Of a stretch of 64,000 nucleotides of DNA, positions 29,087 to 37,819 are shown in pieces. Within the stretch, counting starts at the first letter, position 1, and the number at the start of each line of letters is the position of its first letter. Both the position numbers and the translations under genes were made by a program. Source of the DNA: Thioclava sp. JE_KL1 (lineage in GTDB: Bacteria > Pseudomonadota > Alphaproteobacteria > Rhodobacterales > Rhodobacteraceae); NCBI RefSeq assembly GCF_009296265.1, contig NZ_WBJS01000003.1, positions 124,001-188,000 of the forward strand. Direction: 5' to 3'. The notes beneath the pieces were generated by a model. That model saw only the letters and a list, made by a program, of their open reading frames with translations, made no database searches and was not told the origin of the DNA.

Positions 29087-30331
29087 ATGACGGACGACGC
29101 GCAAGAGGCACAGGACACGCCAGCGGGCAAGTTTGGACGCGGATTGCCGGTGGGCATCTGGGCGCTGGGGTTCGTGTCGCTCTTCATGGATATCTCCTCC
29201 GAGATGATCCACGCGCTGCTGCCGGTCTATCTGATGACTGGGCTTGGCGCGACGGCGCTGGCGGTGGGTGTGATAGAGGGGATCGCCGAGGCCACCGCCG
29301 CGATCACCAAGGTCTTCTCGGGCGCGCTGTCGGACCGGATCGGGCGACGCAAGGAGCTGGCCGCGCTCGGCTACGGGCTGGCGGCGGTGACGAAACCGAT
29401 CTTTCCGCTCGCCCCGACATTCGACTGGCTGGTGGCCGCGCGCTTCATCGACCGGGTGGGCAAAGGCATCCGGGGCGCACCGCGCGACGCGCTGATCGCC
29501 GACCTCGCGCCGGGCAAGATGCGCGGTGCGGCCTTCGGGTTGCGGCAATCGCTCGACACGGTGGGCGCCTTTCTCGGGCCGCTCGCCGCAATCGGGCTGA
29601 TGTGGCTGTTCTCGGATGATTTCCGCTCGGTCTTCTGGGTCGCGGTGATCCCCGCCTTCCTGTCGCTCGGGCTGATCCTGTTCGTGGTGAAAGAGCCCGC
29701 CCATCCCCGCACGCAACGCAAGGTACGCAACCCGCTCGCCCGCTCGGAACTCAAGCTCCTGGGCCCTATGTTCTGGTGGGTCGTGGTGGTCGCCACGCTG
29801 TTCACCCTCGCACGGTTCAGCGAGGCCTTCCTGATCCTGCGCGCCAATGACGACGGCATCCCGGTGATGCTGGTGCCGCTGGTTCTGGTGGGCATGAACG
29901 CGGTCTATGCGCTGATCGCCTATCCGGTGGGCGCGCTGTCCGATCGGGTCGGGCGCGTGGGGCTGCTGCTGGTCGGGCTGGGGCTGTTGATCGCGGCGGA
30001 CCTGACGCTGGCGCTGGTCGGCGGGATCGGCGGGCTTGCGGTCGGCGTGCTGCTGTGGGGGATGCATATGGGCTTCACCCAGGGGCTGCTGGCCGCGCTG
30101 GTAGCCGAAGCGGTCCCGGCAGAGCTGCGCGGCACCGCTTTTGGCATGTTCAACCTCGTGACCGGCGTGGGGCTTCTGATTGCAAGCGTGCTGGCCGGGG
30201 CGCTCTGGGAAATCGGCGGCGCCCAATGGACCTTCCTGGCGGGCGCGGGTTTTGCGACGACAGCGGTGCTGAGCCTGTTGCCGCTGCGCGCGCGGTTCAA
30301 TGGCACGCATAAACCCAAGGACGCGGGTTGA
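29087..30331 (+). CDS. MFS transporter
   Basis: A 414-residue, twelve-helix major facilitator. The first-half loop signature is SDRIGRRKEL (between TM2 and TM3) and the block RVGKGIRGAPRDALIAD is typical of one MFS_1 subgroup linked to stress and acid loci. It starts 27 bp after the proton ATPase with GCAGGAGG upstream, so it is likely the third gene of the PhaC-like/ATPase operon. Substrate unknown. The linkage to the proton pump suggests a shared physiological condition rather than a shared substrate. Confidence 0.85.
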   Translation: MTDDAQEAQDTPAGKFGRGLPVGIWALGFVSLFMDISSEMIHALLPVYLMTGLGATALAVGVIEGIAEATAAITKVFSGALSDRIGRRKELAALGYGLAAVTKPIFPLAPTFDWLVAARFIDRVGKGIRGAPRDALIADLAPGKMRGAAFGLRQSLDTVGAFLGPLAAIGLMWLFSDDFRSVFWVAVIPAFLSLGLILFVVKEPAHPRTQRKVRNPLARSELKLLGPMFWWVVVVATLFTLARFSEAFLILRANDDGIPVMLVPLVLVGMNAVYALIAYPVGALSDRVGRVGLLLVGLGLLIAADLTLALVGGIGGLAVGVLLWGMHMGFTQGLLAALVAEAVPAELRGTAFGMFNLVTGVGLLIASVLAGALWEIGGAQWTFLAGAGFATTAVLSLLPLRARFNGTHKPKDAG

Positions 30332-30385
30332 CGCATAGAGCGCCGCGCGGTTCACCCGCGCGACGCTCGCAACGCTTGAGACGGC

Positions 30386-32119
30386 TCAGGCGGTCGCCTC
30401 GACCGCCAGTTCCAGCTCCTCGATCATCGCATCGCGCATGACGAATTTCTGCGGCTTGCCCGAGACCGTCAGCGGCAGGCTATCCTTGAACCGGATCACC
30501 GCCGGAACTTTGAAATGCGCGATCTCGTCGCGGCAGAACGCGCGGATAGCGTCTTCGGTCAGCTCGGCCCCATTGCGCGGCACGATCCATGCGGCGACGA
30601 TCTCGCCGAACTTGTGATCCGGGATGCCGAAGACCTGCGCCTGACTGATATCGGGATGGGTGTAGAGGAATTCCTCGACCTCGCGCGGATAGACGTTCTC
30701 GCCGCCGCGCACGATCATGTCCTTCACCCGACCCGTGATGTTGCAATAGCCCTCGCTGTCGATCCGGGCGAGATCGCCCGTATGCATCCAGCCATCGGCA
30801 TCGAGCGCCTCATCCGTGCGCTCGGGCTCGCCCCAATAGCCGCACATGACCGAGTAGCCGCGCGTCAGCAGCTCGCCCTGCTCGCCCACATTGGCAAGCG
30901 AGCCATCCTCGCGCACGATCTTCACCTCGAGATGCGGCTGCACCAGCCCCACCGAGGAGACGCGTTTCTCCAAGGGCGTATCGGTGGCCGACTGGAAGGA
31001 CACCGGCGCAGTTTCGGTCATCCCGTAGGCGATGGTCACTTCCGACATATGCATTTTCGACTGCACCTGCTTCATCACCTCGATCGGACAGGGCGCGCCC
31101 GCCATGATGCCGGTGCGCAGCGAAGACAGATCGTGGTTCGCGAAATCGGGATGCTCCAGGATCGCGACGAACATGGTCGGCACGCCGTAAAGCGCGGTGC
31201 AGCGCTCGGCGGCGACGCATTCCAGCACGCTCTGGGCGTCGAAGCCCTCGCTGGGAACGACGATGGTCGCACCTTTGGTGACGCAGCCCAGCGTGCCCAT
31301 CACCATGCCGAAACAGTGGTAGAACGGCACCGGGATGCAGACGCGGTCCGCTTCGGTTGCCAGCATCGCGTGGGTCACGAAATGCGCGTTGTTGACGATG
31401 TTGCGATGGGTCAGCGTCGCGCCTTTCGGCGACCCGGTCGTGCCGGAGGTGAACTGGATGTTGATCGGCTCGTTCGGATCCAGCCGAGCGGTGATCGGAT
31501 CGAGCGCGCTTTGGTCCTGCGCCTCGCCCAGCGCCTCGACATCCGAGAAGCGATGGCATCCGGGATGCTGGGTCTCTCCCAGAGTGATGATGTCGCGCAG
31601 GTCGGGCAGTTTCATGGTTTCCAGCTGGCCGGGCTCACTCTTCGCAAGCTCCGGCAAGAGGCGCTGAATCATCGACAGGTAATCCGAGCTCTTGAAGGTC
31701 TCCGCCAGCACCAACCCCCGGCAACCGGTCTTGCGCAACGCGAATTCCAGCTCGTGCAGACGATAGGCCGGGTTGATGTTCACGAGGATCACCCCGATCC
31801 GCGCCGTCGCGAATTGCGTCAGCAGCCATTCCGAGCGGTTGGGCGACCAGATGCCGAGCCGGTCGCCGTGCCGCAGACCGAGCGTGAGCAGCCCCGAGGC
31901 GAGCCGATCGACCCGTGCCGCGAACTCCGCCCAGGTCCAGCGGATGCCTTCCGAGGTGAAGATGGCAGCCTCGCGATCGGGCCAACGCGCGGCGGTGCGC
32001 TTCAGCACGGCCGGGATCGTGTCCTCGATCAGCGGGGTATCGGTCGGCCCGGCGACATGGGCCAGACCGCGTTTCGGGGCCACACCGAGTTCAGGGTGCG
32101 GGTTCGTCTCGCTATGCAT
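30386..32119 (-). CDS. AMP-binding acyl-CoA synthetase (medium/long-chain type)
   Basis: 577 residues. ATP/AMP motif TSGTTGSPKGATLTH, the A5 block AYGMTETAPV, the A8 hinge region (GRVKDMIVRGGENVYP) and the acceptor Lys region near the C-terminus (PLTVSGKPQKF) are all present. It activates a carboxylic acid to its CoA thioester; fatty or aromatic acid cannot be decided by eye. The start at 32119 follows GAGGAGG; a longer frame to 32161 is not needed. A perfect inverted repeat 66 bp upstream, shared with the monooxygenase operon at 40393, suggests TetR control. Confidence 0.88.
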   Translation of the reverse strand: MHSETNPHPELGVAPKRGLAHVAGPTDTPLIEDTIPAVLKRTAARWPDREAAIFTSEGIRWTWAEFAARVDRLASGLLTLGLRHGDRLGIWSPNRSEWLLTQFATARIGVILVNINPAYRLHELEFALRKTGCRGLVLAETFKSSDYLSMIQRLLPELAKSEPGQLETMKLPDLRDIITLGETQHPGCHRFSDVEALGEAQDQSALDPITARLDPNEPINIQFTSGTTGSPKGATLTHRNIVNNAHFVTHAMLATEADRVCIPVPFYHCFGMVMGTLGCVTKGATIVVPSEGFDAQSVLECVAAERCTALYGVPTMFVAILEHPDFANHDLSSLRTGIMAGAPCPIEVMKQVQSKMHMSEVTIAYGMTETAPVSFQSATDTPLEKRVSSVGLVQPHLEVKIVREDGSLANVGEQGELLTRGYSVMCGYWGEPERTDEALDADGWMHTGDLARIDSEGYCNITGRVKDMIVRGGENVYPREVEEFLYTHPDISQAQVFGIPDHKFGEIVAAWIVPRNGAELTEDAIRAFCRDEIAHFKVPAVIRFKDSLPLTVSGKPQKFVMRDAMIEELELAVEATA

Positions 32120-32184
32120 GATTTCCTCCTCTGACACCCCATCGCCGGCACATCGGGCCAACGATCCTCCATGGGGGCGCTCAT

Positions 32185-32210
32185 ATTAAATGAACGATGG
32201 TTCATTTAAT
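32185..32210. promoter_or_regulatory. Inverted-repeat operator upstream of the acyl-CoA synthetase gene
   Basis: ATTAAATGAAC and GTTCATTTAAT form a perfect 11-bp inverted repeat with the 4-nt spacer GATG. The central 14 bp, TGAACGATGGTTCA, differ by one base from the site at 40343-40370. Size and symmetry fit a TetR-family operator. The acyl-CoA synthetase on the minus strand is the nearest downstream gene; the hypothetical at 32362 on the plus strand has its own promoter. Confidence 0.75.
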
Positions 32211-32297
32211 GCAACCCTAAAGCGTCAAGACAAGGAATTCCTGCCCTGCTCGCGAAACCGTGTTCGAGACGGTGATCGCCGCGGAGCCCAGCAAAAC

Positions 32298-32326
32298 CTG
32301 ACGACTCGCCGCGTTTCTGCTATAAT
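32298..32326 (+). promoter_or_regulatory. Sigma70-type promoter for the small gene at 32362
   Basis: A perfect -10 TATAAT (32321-32326) lies 17 bp after a -35-like CTGACG (32298-32303). Predicted transcription starts about 30 bp before the ATG at 32362. Confidence 0.6.
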
Positions 32327-32361
32327 TGGAAGATGTCGAATCTTCTGGGGGAGGAGAGAAA

Positions 32362-32667
32362 ATGCGACCGGAACTCACGACGCGCCGCCGCGCCTTGCGT
32401 CTTGCGTTCGAGCGTTACATCGAGGCGGACAGAGCGTGGCGAGACGCGCTTGTCGCCTTGAACGACTGGTTTCCGCCAAGCGCGGGCCGCCGTCCGGGAA
32501 TGATCGGGAATCCGGGTTCACCGATACGGCGGCTCTATGACGCGCGCAGCCGGGCGTTGGTGCGCCTCGAGGTCACGCAGGTCAAGCTGGCCACCGCGAA
32601 ACGACGGCTGGCAGAGCGCCGCGCGCGCGAGTTGCCGCCCGTGTTTCTGATCGGGCCACCCTGCTGA
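32362..32667 (+). CDS. Small hypothetical protein
   Basis: 101 residues, not recognised. A strong GGGGAGGAG site precedes ATG 32362 and a sigma70-like promoter precedes that, so expression is likely. The sequence is Arg- and Ala-rich and predicted helical, with a long basic amphipathic helix (YDARSRALVRLEVTQVKLA, then KRRLAERRARE) that could form a coiled coil. No signal peptide or membrane segment. The acyl-CoA synthetase and its operator lie on the other strand; the histone-deacetylase-like gene follows 186 bp later. Function unknown. Confidence 0.55.
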   Translation: MRPELTTRRRALRLAFERYIEADRAWRDALVALNDWFPPSAGRRPGMIGNPGSPIRRLYDARSRALVRLEVTQVKLATAKRRLAERRARELPPVFLIGPPC

Positions 32668-32853
32668 GCGCCCGGAAGCGCGTTACTCGATATCATCCAA
32701 CGTGAAGGCGGACGCGTGTTTCCTCCGCCGGGGGTGCTTGTCATTTCCCCAAGGCTGACGCAGCTTCGCAACGGGCAGCACCGGACTAGTAACGGTGCGG
32801 CGGGATCCGACTCGCGCCTATAGCCCCGATACGCCCCTTCTCAGGAGAGCTTC

Positions 32854-33777
32854 ATGAGCAGTTTCGTCACGATCACCCATGCGGATTGCCTCGGTCACGA
32901 TACCGGGCCTCATCATCGCGAGCGTCCGTGGCGGCTGGAGACGGTGCGCGGACTGATCGACGAGATGGAGCTGCCGTTGATCGAGGCACGCGAGGCCAGT
33001 GACGAAGATCTCCTGCTGGGCCATGACCCGGCCTACCTCGAAGCGCTCGAAGAGGTCTTCGCGCGGCAAGAGCATGCCGATCTCGACTCGGACACGCATG
33101 TCTCGCCCGGGTCGCGCCGTGCGAGCCGTCTGGGCGCGGGCGGTGCCTTGCAGGCCGTCGACCTTGTCCTCTCGGGCGAGGCCAAGCGCGTCTTCGTCGC
33201 GACCCGCCCGCCCGGGCACCATGCGACGCGCACGCGGGCGATGGGGTTCTGCATCTATGGCAATACCGGGCTTGCCGCGCTTCATGCGCTTGAACGGCAT
33301 GGCCTGTCGCGCGTCGCGGTACTCGATTTCGACGTGCATCACGGCAATGGCACGCAGGATATCCTCTGGGACGAGCCGCGCAGCCTGTTCATCTCGTCGC
33401 ATCAGGAGCCCAAATCGCTCTGGCCGGGCACCGGGGCGCGCTCGGAGACCGGGGCGCATGACAACGTGCTCAACCTGCCGCTTGCCAGCGGAAGCGGCGC
33501 CTCCGAGATGAAGGTGGCCTGGGAGGACGGGCTGGCGCGGCTCGAGGCTTTCAAGCCGGAGCTGATCATCCTCTCCGCCGGGTTCGACGCGCATCGCGAG
33601 GACGATATCTCCGGGCTGCTCTGGACCGCGGGCGATTACTGGTGGCTGACCAATGCGATCCGAGGCGTCGCGCGCCGCTGTTGCGAGGGGCGTATCGTCT
33701 CCTGTCTGGAGGGCGGCTATAACCCGACCGCGCTCGCTGAAGGGGCTGCGGCCCATCTCGAGGCCTTGGCGCGCTGA
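32854..33777 (+). CDS. Histone deacetylase family amidohydrolase
   Basis: 307 residues of the arginase/deacetylase fold. The His pair and metal ligands are visible in RPPGHHATRTRAMGFC (about residues 111-126), FDVHHGNGTQD (about 157) and AGFDAHREDD (about 243), with the terminal LEGGYN block containing the usual Gly-Gly-Tyr. Bacterial homologues deacetylate polyamines or other small acetylated amines or act on acetoin metabolism; the actual substrate is unknown. AGGAG lies 12 bp before the ATG. It is followed 66 bp later by a metallo-beta-lactamase-fold gene in the same direction. Confidence 0.88.
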   Translation: MSSFVTITHADCLGHDTGPHHRERPWRLETVRGLIDEMELPLIEAREASDEDLLLGHDPAYLEALEEVFARQEHADLDSDTHVSPGSRRASRLGAGGALQAVDLVLSGEAKRVFVATRPPGHHATRTRAMGFCIYGNTGLAALHALERHGLSRVAVLDFDVHHGNGTQDILWDEPRSLFISSHQEPKSLWPGTGARSETGAHDNVLNLPLASGSGASEMKVAWEDGLARLEAFKPELIILSAGFDAHREDDISGLLWTAGDYWWLTNAIRGVARRCCEGRIVSCLEGGYNPTALAEGAAAHLEALAR

Positions 33778-33843
33778 TACCCGAGACGCGACAAGCCGGG
33801 TCCGGTCCGCTAACCTTCCCCGAAAGACAAAGGCAGGCACGAG

Positions 33844-34833
33844 ATGGCACGTAACCGCTACTATTCCGGCCCGGTCAGCGACCATTTCGACGGCGAGCGT
33901 TTTCACCCGCAGGACCAGCCCTCTACCGATCGCTCCTTTCGCGACATTCTCAAATGGCACCGCGAAGGGCAGCGGGCGCGCTGGCCCAAACATGTCCCCG
34001 TCGAGCCGAACATCCCGCCCGCGCGCAGCGACGCGGCGCGGCTGACCATGGTCGGCCATGCCTCGGTGCTCATTCAGGTCGCGGGGCTCAACCTGCTGAC
34101 CGATCCGGTCTGGTCGGAGCGCGCGAGCCCGTTGCGCTTTGCCGGGCCGCGGCGCGTCACCGCGCCCGGTATCGCCTTCGACAACCTCCCGCCCATCGAC
34201 GCGGTTTTGATCAGCCATAACCATTACGACCATCTCGACACCGTGACGCTGCGCAAGCTGCATAAGCGCTACAGCCCGAAGATGGTGATGCCGCTGGGCA
34301 CGGATGCGACGGTGCGGAAGGCGGTCCGCGGGGCGCAGATCGAGACTGGGGATTGGCACGACCGCATTGCACTGACTTCCGAGGTCTCGGTCACGCTGAC
34401 GCCAGCGAACCATTGGTCGGCGCGCGGTCTCGGCGACCGACGCATGGCGCTCTGGAGCGGGTTCTGGATCGACACGCCGCAGAGCCGGATCTGGTTCGCG
34501 GGCGATACCGGCTATGGCGACGGGGCGCTTTTTCGCGATATCCGCGCCCGGCACGGCGCGCCGGACATCGCGGTGATCCCGATCGGGGCCTATGAACCGC
34601 GCTGGTTCATGCAGCCCCAGCATGTCGCGCCCGAAGAGGCCGTGCGCATCTTCACCGATATCGGCCCCACGCAGGCGCTTGGCTGTCATTGGGGGACATT
34701 CCAGCTGACCGACGAGCCGCGCGAGGAACCGCCCGCCCTGCTGGGTCGTAGCCTCACCGAGGCCGGGATCGCCGCGGATCGCTTTCTCCCCTTTGGCCCC
34801 GGCGAGGTCTATCTGGCGCCCTCTGGGATCTGA
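33844..34833 (+). CDS. Metallo-beta-lactamase-fold hydrolase (NAPE-PLD-like)
   Basis: 329 residues. Zinc motif SHNHYDHLD (about residues 122-130), upstream VGHASVLIQVAG, and later ligands in FAGDTGYGDG and LGCHWGTFQLTDE. This pattern is that of the UlaG/NAPE-PLD group, which includes phospholipase D-like phosphodiesterases acting on N-acylphosphatidylethanolamine. No signal peptide. Co-directional with the deacetylase-like gene. A small inverted repeat CGTCA-GCGT-TGACG sits at 34863-34876 after the stop. Confidence 0.82.
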   Translation: MARNRYYSGPVSDHFDGERFHPQDQPSTDRSFRDILKWHREGQRARWPKHVPVEPNIPPARSDAARLTMVGHASVLIQVAGLNLLTDPVWSERASPLRFAGPRRVTAPGIAFDNLPPIDAVLISHNHYDHLDTVTLRKLHKRYSPKMVMPLGTDATVRKAVRGAQIETGDWHDRIALTSEVSVTLTPANHWSARGLGDRRMALWSGFWIDTPQSRIWFAGDTGYGDGALFRDIRARHGAPDIAVIPIGAYEPRWFMQPQHVAPEEAVRIFTDIGPTQALGCHWGTFQLTDEPREEPPALLGRSLTEAGIAADRFLPFGPGEVYLAPSGI

Positions 34834-34897
34834 GACCGCCACCCCGACTCAACGCAGAGTCACGTCAGCGTTGACGGGTTGGTCTTCCCTAAATATA

Positions 34898-34913
34898 AAA
34901 CTGACGTCAGTTT
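34898..34913. promoter_or_regulatory. Palindromic operator upstream of the TetR-PaaK-crotonase operon
   Basis: AAACTGACGTCAGTTT is a perfect 16-bp palindrome 18 bp before the TetR start codon. It is in the position for autoregulation. The partial repeat CGTCA/TGACG at 34863-34876 shares the TGACG half-site and may be an auxiliary site. Confidence 0.75.
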
Positions 34914-34931
34914 CATTTTTGGAGCCGGAAC

Positions 34932-35609
34932 GTGACCCCCACTCTCGCAAATGCGTCGCAGGACGCCGCCGTGTTCTCTTTCCCGGAGCATCTTGCCACG
35001 ACCGGCGCCGGACGCCCGAAGGGAGAGCGCACTCGCGCCCAGCTTCAGATCGCCGCCTGCAAGGTTTTGCAAAATAACGGGCCGCAGGGCCTCACCGTCG
35101 CGGAGATCTGCAAGGAAGCCGGCGTCTCGAACGGGACGTTCTACCTTTACTTCAAGGATCGCAACGCCCTGCTCGACAGCCTGCTCCGGGGGTTCGTGGC
35201 CTTCCTTCAACTGGCGATGCGTGCGGCGAGCGAACGCGAAGGCCATGATGCGCCGCGCGCGGCGACCCGCGCCTATCTCCGTCTGTTCGAGCAAAATAGC
35301 GGGTTGATGCGCAGCTTGATCCACCCGACCGACGGCTTCCCCGAGGCGCAGGCGGCGTTTCAGACGCTCAACCGGGAATGGATCGAGGCGGTGGTCGCCT
35401 CCGTGGAACGCAGGCAACGGCAGGAGGGCAAGACGGCGCCCCCGCGCGACGAATTGCTGCGCCGCGCCTATGCGCTGGGGGGCATGGTCGATCAATACCT
35501 CTCCAATCTTCTTCTGGCGAAGGACCCGGTCCTGATCGAGATATCGCAGGACCGCGATGCGGTGCTGGAGACGCTCTCGCTGCTCTGGGACCGGGGGATG
35601 ACGGCATGA
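34932..35609 (+). CDS. TetR family transcriptional regulator
   Basis: 225 residues from a GTG start at 34932, with GGAG at 34921-34924. The HTH lies near residues 38-86 (KVLQNNGPQGLTVAEICKEAG, split: KVLQNNGPQG, TVAEICKEAG, followed by SNGTFYLYFKDRNAL). The C-terminal ligand-binding domain ends with LLWDRGMTA. It is preceded by a palindrome, and the ligase gene starts within its stop codon (ATGA). It probably senses a CoA thioester or acid made by the neighbouring enzymes. Confidence 0.9.
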   Translation: MTPTLANASQDAAVFSFPEHLATTGAGRPKGERTRAQLQIAACKVLQNNGPQGLTVAEICKEAGVSNGTFYLYFKDRNALLDSLLRGFVAFLQLAMRAASEREGHDAPRAATRAYLRLFEQNSGLMRSLIHPTDGFPEAQAAFQTLNREWIEAVVASVERRQRQEGKTAPPRDELLRRAYALGGMVDQYLSNLLLAKDPVLIEISQDRDAVLETLSLLWDRGMTA

Positions 35610-36910
35610 CCACCATTCCTGGCGCCGAGAACCTCTCCCGCGCGGAGCTGCAGCCCGAGATCAAACGCCGCTGGCAGGCACAGCGCGCCCATGTCGCCGC
35701 GCATTCTGCCTTCTACCAAAGGTTCTGGCAGGGGCGCAGACCGCCCGAGGACCTGCGCGACCTGCCTGAATTGCCGCTCTCCGACAAATCGCAACTGCGG
35801 ATCTCGCAGGCCGAGCATCCGCCCTTCGGCGACTACCTCGCCGCCACGCGCAGCACCGCCAACCGCCTGCATCGGACCTCGGGCACCACGGGTCAGGCGA
35901 TGAACCTCGCCCTGTCGGCCCGCGACGCGTTGGTGACGCAGGAGGTCGGCGGGCGCTGTCACCGCTCTGCGGGGCTGACGCCCGAACACACGGTGGTCCA
36001 TTGCCTCAATTACCAGATGTGGATGGGCGGGCTGACCGATCACATGACGCTGGAGGCGACCGGCGCGCTGGTCGTGCCCTTCGGCGTCGGCTCGACCGAG
36101 CTGCTGATCCAGACGATCCGCGAGGTCGGCATCACCGCGATTTCCTGCACGCCCTCCTATCCGTCCGTCCTCGAGCGGGTCATCGCCGAGAAACACCCCG
36201 GACTGACGCCACGCGATCTCGGCCTCAAACTGGGGCTGTTCGGGGGCGAGCCCGGCCTTGACGATCCCGCCTTCCGCGCCCGCCTGCGCGAGACCTGGGG
36301 GATGGAGCCGCGCAACGCGAATTACGGCGTCTCGGATGTCTTCTCGAACTTCGCGGCGGAATGTCCGTATGACACGAAGCTGCATTTCATGGCCGCCGAC
36401 GTGCTGCATCCCGAACTGATCGACCCCGATACCGACGCGCCGATCCCGCTGGAGGCCGGGGCGCGCGGCGAATTGGTTCTGACCCACCTCGTGCGCGACT
36501 GCCAGCCGCTGGTGCGGTTCCGCACGGGCGACATCATCACCATCGGCGAGACCGAGCCCTGCGCCTGCGGCTGCACCGGGTTCCGTTTCTCGGTCGTCGG
36601 GCGCTCCGATGACATGGTGGTGGTGCGGGGCCTGAACATGTTCCCCTCGATGGTCGCCGCCGTGCTCAACGAAATCCCCGAGCTTTCGGGAGATTATCGC
36701 ATCACGCTCGACACGCCGCCGCCCTATGACACCCTGCCCGTCAGCGCCGAACTGGCGGAAGGCGAGCACGCCACGCCCGATCTTGCGCGCAAAGTGGAAC
36801 AGCGGATCAAGTCTAAACTGGGTGCGACGGCGAGCGTCACCCTCCTCCCCGCCCACAGCTTCCCGCGCACCGAGGGCAAGACCAAACGCGTCATCCGGAG
36901 TTTCCAATGA
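35606..36910 (+). CDS. Phenylacetate-CoA ligase family (PaaK-like) AMP-forming ligase
   Basis: 434 residues, the usual length of PaaK proteins. The ATP-binding motif is HRTSGTTGQAMNLALSARD (about residues 88-106), with the later GRSDDMVVVRGLNMFPS hinge and the C-terminal FPRTEGKTKRVIR block with the acceptor Lys. It makes an aryl- or arylacetyl-CoA; the exact acid is unknown. The start at 35606 overlaps the TetR stop; a frame beginning at 35378 is inside the TetR gene and is rejected. It shares a 4-bp overlap with the crotonase gene. Confidence 0.87.
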   Translation: MTTIPGAENLSRAELQPEIKRRWQAQRAHVAAHSAFYQRFWQGRRPPEDLRDLPELPLSDKSQLRISQAEHPPFGDYLAATRSTANRLHRTSGTTGQAMNLALSARDALVTQEVGGRCHRSAGLTPEHTVVHCLNYQMWMGGLTDHMTLEATGALVVPFGVGSTELLIQTIREVGITAISCTPSYPSVLERVIAEKHPGLTPRDLGLKLGLFGGEPGLDDPAFRARLRETWGMEPRNANYGVSDVFSNFAAECPYDTKLHFMAADVLHPELIDPDTDAPIPLEAGARGELVLTHLVRDCQPLVRFRTGDIITIGETEPCACGCTGFRFSVVGRSDDMVVVRGLNMFPSMVAAVLNEIPELSGDYRITLDTPPPYDTLPVSAELAEGEHATPDLARKVEQRIKSKLGATASVTLLPAHSFPRTEGKTKRVIRSFQ

Positions 36911-37668
36911 GCCATTTCAGCTACGACACCGTCCTGAGCCAGCTTGGCGCCAAGGGCGTGCGCACCATCACCCTCAACCGCCCCGAACGCCTCAACGCGA
37001 TGAACCGTCAGCTGGTCGTCGATGTCGCGCGCGCCTTTGAGGACGCCAATGCCGACCCGGCCACCAAGGTGATCATCTTCACCGGGGCGGGCAAAGCGTT
37101 TTGCGCGGGCGATGACCGCAAGGCCCATACCCATCCCGAGACCGAAGAAGAGGCGCGCGAGATCGTGCATGCGATCCAGCGAGCCACCCATGCGATTACG
37201 CTGGGGGAGAAACCCGTGGTCGGCGCGATCAACGGCTGGGCCGTCGGCGGCGGCTTGGAATGGGCGATCAATTGCGACTTCCCGATCTGGGCGGAGAGCG
37301 CGAAGGGCTTCTTCCCCGAGGTCTCGCTGAACCTGTTCGTCACCGGGGCCGTCACCTCGCTCCTGCCCGCGCTGGTCGGGCTGAACAAGGCGCGCGAGAT
37401 GCTGATCTTCGGCGACCGGTATTCGGCGCAGGAGATGGGCGAGATCGGATTGGCGTGGAAGGTGGTTGATGATGCCGCGCTGATCGCGGTGGCCGTCCAG
37501 ACCGCCGAGCGCCTCGCCGATCTTCCCGTCCTGTCGGTCCGCGCGATGAAACGCGTCCTCAATCACGCCGCGGTGCCGGACCTGCACCGGGCGCTGCAGC
37601 TCGAGACCGATGCCACGGTCGCGGGTTTCCTCGACCCGGAGACGACGCGGCGCGTGACCGAGTTCTGA
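36907..37668 (+). CDS. Enoyl-CoA hydratase/isomerase family protein
   Basis: 253 residues of crotonase fold. Oxyanion-hole strand GKAFCAGDDRKAH (about residues 63-75) and the second oxyanion block INGWAVGGGLEWAI (about 107-120) are clear. The residue that follows in place of the usual catalytic Glu is hard to assign (FFPEVSLNLF). Co-transcribed with the ligase, suggesting hydration or ring-related chemistry on the activated acid. It is followed by a T-run hairpin terminator that ends the operon. Confidence 0.88.
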   Translation: MSHFSYDTVLSQLGAKGVRTITLNRPERLNAMNRQLVVDVARAFEDANADPATKVIIFTGAGKAFCAGDDRKAHTHPETEEEAREIVHAIQRATHAITLGEKPVVGAINGWAVGGGLEWAINCDFPIWAESAKGFFPEVSLNLFVTGAVTSLLPALVGLNKAREMLIFGDRYSAQEMGEIGLAWKVVDDAALIAVAVQTAERLADLPVLSVRAMKRVLNHAAVPDLHRALQLETDATVAGFLDPETTRRVTEF

Positions 37669-37690
37669 TCTGCGCGGGCAGAAGCTTTTT
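37669..37690 (+). terminator. Terminator after the TetR-PaaK-crotonase operon
   Basis: TCTGC pairs with GCAGA around GCGG, followed after three bases by TTTTT. A short but classic arrangement immediately after the crotonase stop. Confidence 0.6.
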
Positions 37691-37819
37691 CAAACTCCGT
37701 CACTTATTCGGATTGCTTCCTTGTGGTGACCGGAGCGAAGGGTCAGATTGAGGGCGGCGGACATCCATGTGCCGCGCCCCGCTTTCGGGGCAACCGCACG
37801 GCGGAAAGAGAGGGATGAC

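Noticed and set aside
27998-30355. A 785-codon frame on the minus strand opposite the proton ATPase and MFS genes
   Set aside because: It spans two clear genes on the other strand and shows only charged low-complexity sequence.
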